From contig DASXLL010000327.1 in the NCBI GenBank assembly GCA_036496265.1, positions 18,922-82,921 of the forward strand: DNA of 64,000 nt. The letters run 5' to 3'. Positions 45,142-53,316 of this stretch are shown piece after piece (the first letter of the stretch is position 1; the number at the start of each line of letters is the position of its first letter). Made by a program: the position numbers and the translations under genes. Source of the DNA: CAYLLN01 sp036496265. Its GTDB lineage: Bacteria > Planctomycetota > Planctomycetia > Pirellulales > Pirellulaceae. The notes below the pieces were generated by a model. The model searched no databases and was not told the DNA's origin. It saw only the letters and a program-made list of their open reading frames with translations.

Positions 45142-45852
45142 ATGGGTCAAAAAGTTCATCCTGTCGGCTTTCGCACCGGAATCATGATTCCGCACAAGAG
45201 CCGCTGGTACGCCTCGAAGAAAGAGTTCGCCGGTCTCTTGATGGAGGACTTCAAGATTCGGAAGTTCATCAAGAAGCACCCGAAGAAGAACTATGCGCAG
45301 GCGGGGATCGATCGGATCGAGATCGAGCGGACGCGGGACGAGGTGAAAATCGTTCTGTACGTCGCCCGGCCGGGCCTGATCATCGGCAAGAAGGGGCAGG
45401 ACGTCGAAATCCTACAGGAAGAGCTGCAAAATCTGACCGGCCGCCGAGTGAACCTCAAGATTGAGGAAATCGGTCGGCCGGAAATCATGGCGCAGCTTGT
45501 CGCCGAGGACATCGCTCAGCAGCTTTCCAAGCGGTCGAGCTTTCGCCGCACGATCAAGCGGGCGATCGAAACGACGATGGATGCGGGAGCAAAAGGAATC
45601 AAAATTCAACTTTCCGGCCGCCTCGGCGGTTCGGAAATGGCACGCTGCGAGAAGGCCACGGCCGGCTCGCTGCCGCTAAGCACGTTGCGGGCGAAGATCG
45701 ATTACGGCTTCACCGAAGCGTGGACGGCTCAAGGCAATCTTGGCGTGCAGGTGTGGGTCAACCAAGGTTCATACGAGGGAGGTGCCACCGATGGCGCTGA
45801 TGCCCAAGCGAGTGAGGCACCGAAAAAGCCAAAGAGGACGTATAAAAGGTAA
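45142..45852 (+). CDS. rpsC: Ribosomal protein uS3
   Basis: 236 residues: MGQKVHPVGFRTGIMIPHKS, the KH domain (VARPGLIIGKKGQDVEILQE) and GRLGGSEMARCE. The last 20 codons (GADAQASEAPKKPKRTYKR) overlap the rplP start by 62 nt. Confidence 0.97.
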   Translation: MGQKVHPVGFRTGIMIPHKSRWYASKKEFAGLLMEDFKIRKFIKKHPKKNYAQAGIDRIEIERTRDEVKIVLYVARPGLIIGKKGQDVEILQEELQNLTGRRVNLKIEEIGRPEIMAQLVAEDIAQQLSKRSSFRRTIKRAIETTMDAGAKGIKIQLSGRLGGSEMARCEKATAGSLPLSTLRAKIDYGFTEAWTAQGNLGVQVWVNQGSYEGGATDGADAQASEAPKKPKRTYKR

Positions 45853-46207
45853 GGCCCAGCGGGGCAACCGCGTTGTCTTCGGCGATTTCGGACTTCAAGC
45901 AATGCAAGGTGGGTGGATCAAGGCTCAAACGATCGAGTCGGGGCGTATTGCTGCGCAGCAATATGTCCGCGGCGAAGGCCGCCTGTACATCCGCATGTTT
46001 CCGCACAAATCGATCACCGGGAAACCGCTCGAAGTGCGCATGGGAACGGGCAAGGGCGAACCCGAGCATTGGGTCGCCGTTGTGAAGGAAGGTTCGGTTT
46101 TGTTTGAGCTCGGCGGCGTGACCGAGCAGCAGGCGAAGATGTGCTTCGCCCGCCTCGCGCACAAGATGCCGGTGCGAGTGCGGATGGTGAAGCGACGGCC
46201 GGCGTAG
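45791..46207 (+). CDS. rplP: Ribosomal protein uL16
   Basis: 138 residues from ATG 45791: MALMPKRVRHRKSQRGRIKG, the conserved L16 N-terminus, so the start must lie inside rpsC. A strong site (GAGGGAGGTG, 45776-45785) precedes it within the S3 coding sequence. FPHKSITGKPLEVRMGTGKG supports the A-site tRNA interaction. ATG 45800 is an alternative. Confidence 0.96.
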   Translation: MALMPKRVRHRKSQRGRIKGKAQRGNRVVFGDFGLQAMQGGWIKAQTIESGRIAAQQYVRGEGRLYIRMFPHKSITGKPLEVRMGTGKGEPEHWVAVVKEGSVLFELGGVTEQQAKMCFARLAHKMPVRVRMVKRRPA

Positions 46208-46216
46208 TAATCGTCA

Positions 46217-46270
46217 CTTGTCATCGGTCATTTGTCATTTGAAGACGAATGACAAATGACAAATGACATT
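46217..46270. repeat. TCATTTG/CAAATGA heptamer dyad (rplP-rpmC)
   Basis: TCATTTG units on the left and ATGACAA units on the right, each with a 7-nt step, make a near-perfect stem of about 18 bp with a 7-nt loop (about 46230-46266). Confidence 0.85.
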
Positions 46271-46287
46271 CGAGAGAGTTGACGGAA

Positions 46288-46494
46288 ATGAAGACGAATG
46301 AACTACGAGAAATGAGCGACGAGCAACTCGGGCTCACGCTCAAAGAAACCGAACACAATTTGTTCCGCCTGCGGATGCAAGCGCAGACCGAGCGGCTGGA
46401 TGCCCCCAGCGAGCTGCGGCGGCACCGGAAGCTCATCGCCCAGATCAAAACGGTCCAAGGCGAGCGCAGCCGGACCACCGTGGCGGCGAAATAA
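46288..46494 (+). CDS. rpmC: Ribosomal protein uL29
   Basis: 68 residues from ATG 46288 (GAGAGAG upstream): MKTNELREMSDEQLGLTLKE, then ELRRHRKLIAQIKTVQGER. A small coiled-coil protein at the tunnel exit. Confidence 0.93.
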   Translation: MKTNELREMSDEQLGLTLKETEHNLFRLRMQAQTERLDAPSELRRHRKLIAQIKTVQGERSRTTVAAK

Positions 46495-46523
46495 GAACCA
46501 GAACCAAGAACCAAATTCCAAGA
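46494..46523. repeat. AAGAACC half element (rpmC-rpsQ)
   Basis: AGAACCAGAACC and AAGAACC units fill the 31-nt gap. No complementary right arm is present here. Confidence 0.55.
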
Positions 46524-46525
46524 CA

Positions 46526-46828
46526 ATGCCCAAGCGAATTTTAACGGGAGTGGTGACGCGGGATAAAGCGACGCAGACGCGCCGCGTGGAGGTCCCGCGC
46601 CTGGTCAGGCATCCGGTGTACGGCAAGACGATGCGCCGCCGCACCGTCTGCTATGCCCACGACGAAGCGAATGTCTCCAAGACCGGCGACACCGTCGAAA
46701 TCGAGGAATCGCCGCCCATTTCCAAGCTCAAGCGTTGGACGCTGAAACGCGTCGTCGCCAAGGCCAAGCAAGCGGGCGTGGAGATCGCGGAGGTCGAAGT
46801 CACGTCTGAAAAACCGGCCAAAGAATGA
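46526..46828 (+). CDS. rpsQ: Ribosomal protein uS17
   Basis: 100 residues from ATG 46526: MPKRILTGVVTRDKATQTRR, HPVYGKTMRRRTVCYAHDE and GDTVEIEESPPISKLKRWTL. Slightly longer than E. coli S17 (84), with an acidic/Lys tail. Confidence 0.96.
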   Translation: MPKRILTGVVTRDKATQTRRVEVPRLVRHPVYGKTMRRRTVCYAHDEANVSKTGDTVEIEESPPISKLKRWTLKRVVAKAKQAGVEIAEVEVTSEKPAKE

Positions 46829-46962
46829 CCAAGCAACAAGCACCAATAACCAAACAAACTCAAAGCACAAAAGAAACGAAGGTTCCAAACGAAGACGCCG
46901 CCAATTCGATCATTTCCAAATTGGTGCTTGTTTGGTTCTTGTGATTTGGTTCTTGGTGCTTC
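46829..46962. repeat. R-type dyad between rpsQ and rplN
   Basis: The left arm has units AAGCAAC, AAGCACC and AATAACC; the right arm has TTGGTGCTTG and GGTTCTT units, with a unique centre (about 46875-46915). The gap is 149 nt, almost all repeat. Confidence 0.75.
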
Positions 46963-46977
46963 CGCGGAGCGGTAAAC

Positions 46978-47346
46978 ATGATTCAACAAGAAACACGCAT
47001 GGCCGTCGCGGACAACACCGGCGCCAAAGAAGTGATGTGCATCAAAGTCCTCGGCGGCAGCAAGCGCCGCACGGCGGGGATCGGTGACGTCATCATCTGC
47101 AGCGTCAAATCGGTCATCGCCGGCAGCGAAATCAAGAAGAAGGCCGTCGTTCGAGCCGTCGTGGTGCGAACGAAGAGTCCGACGCGCCGCAAAGACGGCA
47201 GCTACGTAAAATTCGACGCCAACGCCGTTGTGCTCATCGACGCCGAAAACAATCCCCGCGGCACTCGCATTTTCGGCGCCGTCGCCCGCGAGCTCCGCGA
47301 CCGCAATTTCATGAAGATCGTCAGCCTCGCCAGCGAAGTGGTTTAA
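46978..47346 (+). CDS. rplN: Ribosomal protein uL14
   Basis: 122 residues: [20 protein letters not shown], then [20 protein letters not shown] and [20 protein letters not shown]. Normal length and highly conserved. Confidence 0.97.
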   Translation: MIQQETRMAVADNTGAKEVMCIKVLGGSKRRTAGIGDVIICSVKSVIAGSEIKKKAVVRAVVVRTKSPTRRKDGSYVKFDANAVVLIDAENNPRGTRIFGAVARELRDRNFMKIVSLASEVV

Positions 47347-47391
47347 GAAGTACGCAGGACTAAGAACGAAAAAGACTGAAGGCCGCAAGCG

Positions 47392-47727
47392 ATGCACATC
47401 AAAACCAACGACACCGTCGAAGTCATCACCGGCGATGACAAAGGTCAGCGCGGCAAGGTGCTGGCGATAAACCGCACTCGCGGCCGTCTGGTCGTCGAAG
47501 GCGTGAATCGTGTTTACAAGCACGTCCGCCGCAGCCAGAAGAACCCCCAGGGCGGCCGCCTCTCGAAAGAGATGCCCGTCCAAGTCAGCAACGTGCTCCT
47601 GTTGTGCAACAAGTGCAACAAGGGAGTGAAGACCGGCGCACGCATGCTGAAAAATGGCACCAAGGAACGCTTCTGCAAGAAATGTGGGGCCGGTCTCGGC
47701 GAGGTCGCCCCGGCTAAAGAAAAATAA
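47392..47727 (+). CDS. rplX: Ribosomal protein uL24
   Basis: 111 residues: the KOW motif (IKTNDTVEVITGDDKGQRGK) at the N-terminus and a zinc-ribbon-like pair of CxxC motifs (LLLCNKCNKG and RFCKKCGAG) in the second half, as in zinc-binding L24 forms. Confidence 0.95.
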   Translation: MHIKTNDTVEVITGDDKGQRGKVLAINRTRGRLVVEGVNRVYKHVRRSQKNPQGGRLSKEMPVQVSNVLLLCNKCNKGVKTGARMLKNGTKERFCKKCGAGLGEVAPAKEK

Positions 47728-47729
47728 GC

Positions 47730-47858
47730 GACCCAAAGCACCAAATTACAAGTATCAAATCACAAACAAATTCAAAAGGCGAATGACCAAATGACGAACG
47801 CATTTGACCATTGGGTCATTTGTGCTTGTTTGAGATTTGGTGCTTGATGCTTGAGATT
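47730..47858. repeat. Heptamer dyad between rplX and rplE
   Basis: The left arm repeats AAGCACC, AAATTAC, AAGTATC and AAATCAC with an exact 7-nt step. The inner part (CAAATGACG...CATTTGACC) is complementary, and the right arm uses GAGATTTGGTGCTTGA words. It fills the whole 138-nt gap. Confidence 0.75.
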
Positions 47859-47865
47859 TAGTCCT

Positions 47866-48618
47866 ATGGCCAAAGAACCAAAATCCGACGCAGCCGAGAA
47901 GCCCGAAAAGGCTGCCAAAGCGCCGAAAGCCGAAAAGGCTGATAAGCCCGCCAAAGCCCCCAAGACCGAAAAGGGTGAAAAGGCTCCCAAGGGCGAAAAA
48001 GGCGACAAGAAAAAGGGCAAAGCGGCCGAGTCCGAAGAAACGGGCCCAGCGCCCTCGCCGCGCCTTCGTGATAAATACTTCCAAACCGTCCTGCCCACGC
48101 TGGCCGAAAAGTTCGGTCGCCAGAACAAGCTCTCGCTGCCGCGACTCGACAAGATCGTCGTCAACATGGGCGTCGGCGCCGCAACGCAAGAGAAAAAGCA
48201 TCTCGAGACGGCTGCTGAGGCCATGAGCCTGATCACCGGTCAGAAGCCGATCATCACCATCGCCCGCAAAGCCATTTCGGCTTTTCGCCTCCGCGAAGGG
48301 ATGCAGATCGGCTGCAAGGTGACTCTCCGCGGCCGCAAAATGTACGAATTCATGGACCGGCTGATTTCACTGGCCCTGCCTCGCGTTCGCGACTTCCGCG
48401 GCATCAGCCGCAAGGCGTTCGACGGCAACGGCAGTTACAGCCTCGGCCTATCGGAACAACTCGTCTTCCCCGAGTTGAATCCCGACAAGTTCACCCGCGT
48501 TCAAGGCATGAACATCACGTTCGTGATTAAGAACGCCACGGACGACGAATCCCGCGAACTGCTGACCCAAATGGGAATGCCGTTCCAGACCGAAGAAGTC
48601 AAGACACCGAAAAAATAG
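47866..48618 (+). CDS. rplE: Ribosomal protein uL5 with long N-terminal extension
   Basis: 250 residues from ATG 47866, against about 180 usual. Residues 1-65 are Lys/Ala/Glu/Pro repeats (MAKEPKSDAAEKPEKAAKAP and similar); the canonical protein starts at RLRDKYFQTVLPTLAEKFG. VVNMGVGAATQEK, KPIITIARKAISAFRLREGM and FVIKNATDDESRELL follow. No later start with a ribosome binding site is evident, so the extension is probably translated. Confidence 0.94.
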   Translation: MAKEPKSDAAEKPEKAAKAPKAEKADKPAKAPKTEKGEKAPKGEKGDKKKGKAAESEETGPAPSPRLRDKYFQTVLPTLAEKFGRQNKLSLPRLDKIVVNMGVGAATQEKKHLETAAEAMSLITGQKPIITIARKAISAFRLREGMQIGCKVTLRGRKMYEFMDRLISLALPRVRDFRGISRKAFDGNGSYSLGLSEQLVFPELNPDKFTRVQGMNITFVIKNATDDESRELLTQMGMPFQTEEVKTPKK

Positions 48619-48619
48619 T

Positions 48620-48700
48620 AACCGAGGTCCGTAGTCGGTTGTCCGTGGTCAGTTGCTAATGACCGTCAACGGACAACTGGCCACGGACAACCGACGAGAG
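48620..48700. repeat. GGTTGTCCGTGG dyad between rplE and rpsN
   Basis: The left arm (about 48637-48655) and the right arm CCACGGACAACC (about 48680-48691) are complementary. The unit ACGGACA recurs with a 14-nt step, twice seven. Confidence 0.7.
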
Positions 48701-48708
48701 AGACAATT

Positions 48709-48894
48709 GTGGCTAGTAAATCGAAAATGGCGAAGTCGAAGCTTTCGCCGAAATTTACGACGCGACTCAAGCGCCGCTGCACGATGTGTGGCCGGCCGCG
48801 GGCCGTCTATCGCAAGTTCGGTATCTGCCGAATTTGTTTTCGCAAGCTCGCGGACCAAGGGCTGATCCCCGGCGTTCGCAAGGCTAGCTGGTAA
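48709..48894 (+). CDS. rpsN: Ribosomal protein uS14, zinc type
   Basis: 61 residues from GTG 48709. [20 protein letters not shown] and [21 protein letters not shown] give the four zinc cysteines of the short (type Z) S14. Confidence 0.96.
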   Translation: MASKSKMAKSKLSPKFTTRLKRRCTMCGRPRAVYRKFGICRICFRKLADQGLIPGVRKASW

Positions 48895-48981
48895 ACGCGC
48901 CAGTTGGTAAGGAACCAACGCAGAATAGTTGATATGGACCGAACTGTTACGGGACTAGTTTGAACGGGATAAGCGCCGAAT

Positions 48982-49377
48982 ATGCTCACTGATCCAATCG
49001 CCGACATGCTGACCCGCATTCGCAACGCCATCGGGGTGAAGCGGCCGCATGTCGATGTTCCCTCGTCGAAGCTCAAGCGCGGTCTGGCCGAAGTGCTCAA
49101 GCGCGAAGGCTATATCTGGGACTGGCAGGAAGTCGAAGGCGACCCCATCAGCCAGTTGCGTCTCGAGCTGAAGTATGGCGCCAACGGTGAAGAAGTCATT
49201 CAGCACATCAAACGGATCAGCACTCCTGGCCGTCGTGTCTACAAGAAGGCCAAAGAAATGCGACCCATCCTGGGCGGCATGGGGATCACGATTGTCAGCA
49301 CGTCCAGCGGTATTTACAGCGACCGCGAAGCCCGCCAAAAGAACATCGGCGGCGAAGTGTTGTGTGAGATTTACTAA
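48982..49377 (+). CDS. rpsH: Ribosomal protein uS8
   Basis: 131 residues: MLTDPIADMLTRIRNAIGVK, HVDVPSSKLKRGLAEVLKRE and STSSGIYSDREARQKNIGGE. In E. coli S8 also represses the spc operon. Confidence 0.97.
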   Translation: MLTDPIADMLTRIRNAIGVKRPHVDVPSSKLKRGLAEVLKREGYIWDWQEVEGDPISQLRLELKYGANGEEVIQHIKRISTPGRRVYKKAKEMRPILGGMGITIVSTSSGIYSDREARQKNIGGEVLCEIY

Positions 49378-49379
49378 AG

Positions 49380-49461
49380 GAAAAAATCAAAGAATCGAAG
49401 AACCAAGAACCAAAAGTCAACCAAATCGCTTGGTTCTTGGTCCTTGGGTTCTTGGAGCTTA
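49380..49461. repeat. R-type dyad between rpsH and rplF
   Basis: The left arm ends GAAGAACC, AAGAACC; the right arm begins TTGGTTCTTGG and ends GGTTCTTGGAG. The centre is about 20 nt. The final TTGGAG lies 11 nt before the rplF start and may serve as its ribosome binding site. Confidence 0.85.
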
Positions 49462-49468
49462 GTGAGTT

Positions 49469-50014
49469 ATGTCCCGCCTCGGAAAAAAACCGCTTCCCGT
49501 TCCCGCGAATGTCAAGTTCTCCGTGAATGGCCGCACCGTCAACGTTGAAGGTCCCAAGGGCAAGCTCCAATGGGAGCATCGCCGCGAGGTCGCAGTCAAG
49601 TTCGACGAGGCGAAAAAGCAAGTCGCCGTCGATCGGCTGAACGACGAGCGCCCGGCTCGTGCTTTCCAGGGCCTGACCTGGGCCCTCGTCAAGAATATGA
49701 TCGAAGGCGCCGCCAACGGCTATGAAAAGAAGCTGGAGATCGTCGGCGTCGGTTATCAGGCGACCATGAAGGGCAAATCGATCTCCCTCCGCGTCGGCCT
49801 GGCCAACGAGCTCGTTCGCGAAATCCCGGCCGGGCTCACCGTCACTTGCCCCGACAATACCCACATCGTCATTCAAGGCGCGAACAAGCAGCAAGTCGGC
49901 CAATTCGCCGCCGAGCTGCGTTCGCTTCGCAAGCCCGAGCCCTACAAAGGCAAGGGCGTCCGTTACCAAAACGAATACGTCAAGATCAAGCCGGGTAAAG
50001 CGGCTACGAAATAA
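49469..50014 (+). CDS. rplF: Ribosomal protein uL6
   Basis: 181 residues: MSRLGKKPLPVPANVKFSVN, VNVEGPKGKLQWE and GKGVRYQNEYVKIKPGKAA. Two related L6 domains; normal length. Confidence 0.97.
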   Translation: MSRLGKKPLPVPANVKFSVNGRTVNVEGPKGKLQWEHRREVAVKFDEAKKQVAVDRLNDERPARAFQGLTWALVKNMIEGAANGYEKKLEIVGVGYQATMKGKSISLRVGLANELVREIPAGLTVTCPDNTHIVIQGANKQQVGQFAAELRSLRKPEPYKGKGVRYQNEYVKIKPGKAATK

Positions 50015-50090
50015 CGCCAGAAAAAATATCGAAAGTTTGCTGTGGATTGTCTTATTTCGGATGGTCCCTAGGCAGCAAGGACTTTAAATC

Positions 50091-50459
50091 ATGAACAAAA
50101 GCAAATACCTCGGCGGTCAACGCGAACGTCGCCGCTTCCGGGTCCGCAAAAGCATTCGCGGCTCAGCTGACCGCCCTCGACTGTGCGTTTTTCGCAGTCA
50201 TCGCAATCTGGCCTGCCAGATTATCGACGACCACAGCGGCAAGACGCTGCTTTCCGTCGGCACCAAGGACAAAGACGTCCGCGAGAGCGTTGCCTACGGC
50301 GGAAACAAAAACGCCGCCCAGGCAATCGGCAAGCTGCTCGCCGAGCGGGCCATCGCCGCCGGCATCAAGCAGGTCGCCTTCGACCGCGGCCATTACAGAT
50401 ATCATGGCCGCGTCGCCGCCCTGGCCGACGCCGCCCGCGAAGCAGGTTTAAGCTTTTAA
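50091..50459 (+). CDS. rplR: Ribosomal protein uL18
   Basis: 122 residues: KYLGGQRERRRFRVRKSIRG, RLCVFRSHRNLACQIIDDHS and FDRGHYRYHGRVAALADAAR. It binds 5S rRNA. Confidence 0.97.
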   Translation: MNKSKYLGGQRERRRFRVRKSIRGSADRPRLCVFRSHRNLACQIIDDHSGKTLLSVGTKDKDVRESVAYGGNKNAAQAIGKLLAERAIAAGIKQVAFDRGHYRYHGRVAALADAAREAGLSF

Positions 50460-50475
50460 TAGAACAAAGTGAGCT

Positions 50476-50964
50476 ATGGCAGCTGAAACACGAGGCGAAT
50501 ACATCGACAAGACGGTCCAGATCAAGCGGTGCGCCGCAGTGGTCAAGGGCGGCCGCCGGTTTAGCTTTGCGGCACTCGTCGTCGTCGGCGACGGCAAGGG
50601 CAAAGTCGGCTGGGGCTATGGCAAGGCCAACGAAGTGCCCCCCGCTGTCGAAAAGGCCCAGAAGCAGGCCAGCCGCAACATGGTTTCGATCCCGCTCGTC
50701 GGCGCCGATACGATCCCGCACTATTCGCGATCCAAGTACGGTTCAGCCGACGTGATGCTGATGCCCGCCGACGCGGGCACCGGAGTCATCGCCGGTTCTG
50801 CAGTCCGGGCCGTCTGCGAAGCCGCTGGAATCAAGAACGTCATCACCAAGAGCTTCAACACCGGCAACGCGATCACCGTCGTCAAAGCCACGATCGACGC
50901 CCTCAAGAAAATGCGAACCCAGCAAGACGTCGAGCGCCTCCGCGGCGTCACGCTCACTGCATGA
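50476..50964 (+). CDS. rpsE: Ribosomal protein uS5
   Basis: 162 residues: KTVQIKRCAAVVKGGRRFSF, GYGKANEVPPAVEKAQKQAS and GTGVIAGSAVRAVCEAAGIK. No L30 gene follows, as usual in planctomycetes; the next gene is rplO after a palindrome. Confidence 0.97.
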   Translation: MAAETRGEYIDKTVQIKRCAAVVKGGRRFSFAALVVVGDGKGKVGWGYGKANEVPPAVEKAQKQASRNMVSIPLVGADTIPHYSRSKYGSADVMLMPADAGTGVIAGSAVRAVCEAAGIKNVITKSFNTGNAITVVKATIDALKKMRTQQDVERLRGVTLTA

Positions 50965-50971
50965 TTCGCGC

Positions 50972-51035
50972 GTAGGGTGGGCTCTGCCCACCAATGGAAA
51001 CAAACGATTAGGGAGGTGGGCATAGCCCACCCTAC
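50972..51035. repeat. B-type palindrome between rpsE and rplO
   Basis: Arms GTAGGGTGGGC (50972-50982) and GCCCACCCTAC (51025-51035). The right arm ends one base before the rplO start codon. The inner AGGGAGGTGGG is the only SD-like word and lies 17 or more nt upstream. Confidence 0.9.
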
Positions 51036-51036
51036 A

Positions 51037-51543
51037 ATGAGCCTCCACGAAATCAACAAAGGCGTTCATAAGCACAAGCGGCCCAACCGCCTCGGCCGCG
51101 GCATCGGCAGCGGCCAGGGCAAAACCGCCGGCCGCGGCCATAAGGGCCAATTCGCCCGCGCCGGCTGGAAGGCGCTGCCCATTTTTCAAGGCGGCGGCTC
51201 GCCCCTTGTCCGCCGCGTGCCCAAACGCGGCTTCACGAACGCCTGGGCCCTCACCGTCGCCGAAATCAACGTCGGCGACCTCGAAGAGCTATTCAAAGCC
51301 GGTGAAACCATCACTCCCGATTCGCTCCGCGAAGCTGGCATCCTCAAAAAGCAATTTGACTTGCTCAAAGTGCTCGGCGACGGCGAGTTGACCAAGAAGC
51401 TCAGTGTCTCCGCCCACCGCTTCAGCGCCTCGGCCAAGGAAAAGATCGAAAAAGCGGGCGGCACGGCCACCGTCGTCCCCGGTCGCACCTCCGTCGCCGC
51501 CAAAAAGCGGGCCAAGAAGAAGGCCGCCACAACGAAAAAGTAG
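51037..51543 (+). CDS. rplO: Ribosomal protein uL15
   Basis: 168 residues from ATG 51037: RLGRGIGSGQGKTAGRGHKG, FEGGQTPLVRRVPKRG-like GGGSPLVRRVPKRGFTN and a Lys/Ala tail. The start codon touches the repeat; an ATG further downstream would cut the conserved N-terminus. Confidence 0.95.
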   Translation: MSLHEINKGVHKHKRPNRLGRGIGSGQGKTAGRGHKGQFARAGWKALPIFQGGGSPLVRRVPKRGFTNAWALTVAEINVGDLEELFKAGETITPDSLREAGILKKQFDLLKVLGDGELTKKLSVSAHRFSASAKEKIEKAGGTATVVPGRTSVAAKKRAKKKAATTKK

Positions 51544-51568
51544 TGCCGCGAAGAAGTAGGTTTTGACG

Positions 51569-51650
51569 CTGTAGGGAACGCCCTCCGTGGCGTTCCCTGA
51601 ATTGCAGATAAACCGGCCGATTGCGGAACGGCACAGAGGCCGTTCCCAGG
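51569..51650. repeat. C-type hairpins between rplO and secY
   Basis: CTGTAGGGAACGCC...GGCGTTCCCTGA (51569-51600) is a near copy of 39362-39396. A second hairpin, GGAACGGC...GCCGTTCC, follows to about 51650. The whole gap is 273 nt and no gene is seen in it. Confidence 0.75.
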
Positions 51651-51816
51651 GATTATCCTCAAACGCACCCCAAAACCCGCATAGTCCCGCTTGGGCGGTT
51701 TTGGTAATCTGGCGCTGGTAGCTGCTAGACTTTAACGTCCGCTTAATGAAACACCTTTTCGCTCCTTGAATCACGGTCTTACGGACGGGCCTTTCAGAAT
51801 TTAGGATTGCGGACTT

Positions 51817-53208
51817 ATGTGGGAAAAATTCCGGGCGATCTTCACGATTCCTGAACTTCGCCAAAAAATCTTCTTCACGCTGGTCCTGTTGGCCGTCTTC
51901 CGCGTCGGCTATCAGATTCCGCTGCCGGTGGTCGATCAAACGGCCGTTCGCAAGCTGGAAAAGCAGGGCGGCATTTTCAGCATGCTGGAGACCGTTTCGC
52001 AGCTCAGCGCTGCCGATCTTCGCCGCATTACGATCTTCGGCCTCGGCATCATGCCCTATATCTCGGCCTCGATCATCTTGCAGCTCCTCGGCAGCGTCTA
52101 TAAGCCGCTGGAGGATCTGCGGAAGGAGGGCGAAACGGGGCGTAAGAAAATCAACGAATACACGCGCTACCTCACCGTGGTGATGTGCGTCATCCAGGGC
52201 TGGATCTACCTCAGCAGCATGTCAGCGCCTACGGGCAATGTTTCGCGCATTGCGCCGGAGTTTCAAACCGCCAGCGGCCATCTGCACCCGATGTGGTTTA
52301 TTACCACGCTCACGATGATGAGCGCCGGCACGATGTTCGTGATGTGGCTCGGCGAGCAAATCGACGAATTCGGCATCGGCAACGGCATCAGCCTGCTCAT
52401 CATGGCCGGCATTCTGGCACAAATGCCGCAAGCGATGCTGGAACTGATCAAAGACATCAACGACGCCCACTGGCAACTTGGCGGCGGTCAAAACATGGGT
52501 GTCGAGCACCTCATCATCCTGATCGTTCTGTTTGTGGTTGTTGTAGCCGGCGTCGTGTTCATGCAGCTCGGCCAGCGGCAAATCCCCACGCAAAGCGCCA
52601 AGCACGTTCGCGGCCGCCGTGTCTATGGCGGCAACCGCCAATACCTGCCGCTCCGCTTGAACCAATCCGGCGTGATGCCGATCATCTTCGCCAGCAGCTT
52701 GCTGATGCTCCCCTCGCTGATCTTCAGCGGCCTCGTCGGCATGATTGGCTCCGTCAGCCCCGGCACGGCGTCGCAGTGGTGGGCTGTGCAGCTCGGCAAC
52801 CTCGCTGGCGTTTTCACCCGTGGCAGCTCCCTCACCTATAACCTGTGCTATATCGCCCTGATCTACTTCTTCAGTTATTTCTGGATGGCGATCACGTTCA
52901 ATCCGAAGGAAATCTCGGAGAACCTCAAGGACTTCGGCACCTTCATCCCCGGCTATCGTCCCGGTCGCCGCACCGCCGAATATCTCGAGAAGGTCATGGT
53001 CCGCATCACCTACGTCGGTGCGGCGTTTTTGGCCATTGTTGCGATCGTGCCGACGGTCATTTCCGGCTTGATGCACGTGAAGCCGAACATCGCCAGTTTT
53101 TATGGCGGCACCGGCCTGTTGATTGCAGTCAGCGTGGCATTTGATCTAATTCAAAAGATCGACAGCCACCTGGTGATGCGGGATTACCGGGGACTTTTGG
53201 AGCCCTAG
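51817..53208 (+). CDS. secY: Preprotein translocase subunit SecY
   Basis: 463 residues with ten predicted helices. It starts MWEKFRAIFTIPELRQKIFF; GLGIMPYISASIILQLL, GNGISLLIMAGILA, PLRLNQSGVMPIIFASSLL and FWMAITFNPKEISENLKD are SecY motifs. It forms the membrane pore for Sec export with SecE and SecG. Confidence 0.98.
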   Translation: MWEKFRAIFTIPELRQKIFFTLVLLAVFRVGYQIPLPVVDQTAVRKLEKQGGIFSMLETVSQLSAADLRRITIFGLGIMPYISASIILQLLGSVYKPLEDLRKEGETGRKKINEYTRYLTVVMCVIQGWIYLSSMSAPTGNVSRIAPEFQTASGHLHPMWFITTLTMMSAGTMFVMWLGEQIDEFGIGNGISLLIMAGILAQMPQAMLELIKDINDAHWQLGGGQNMGVEHLIILIVLFVVVVAGVVFMQLGQRQIPTQSAKHVRGRRVYGGNRQYLPLRLNQSGVMPIIFASSLLMLPSLIFSGLVGMIGSVSPGTASQWWAVQLGNLAGVFTRGSSLTYNLCYIALIYFFSYFWMAITFNPKEISENLKDFGTFIPGYRPGRRTAEYLEKVMVRITYVGAAFLAIVAIVPTVISGLMHVKPNIASFYGGTGLLIAVSVAFDLIQKIDSHLVMRDYRGLLEP

Positions 53209-53316
53209 CAGGCCTGAAGCAGGTGCGTGGTGAGTAGTGGTGCCGCAACCCAGTTGCCGCTCGATACAAGCCGCTCCTCTCGTCAATCGCCGAATGGTCA
53301 AGCGCCGAGACGCGCC

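Noticed and set aside
50965..51036. Search for rpmD (L30) between rpsE and rplO
   Set aside because: Only a palindromic repeat fits in the 72-nt gap; L30 is absent, as in other planctomycetes.
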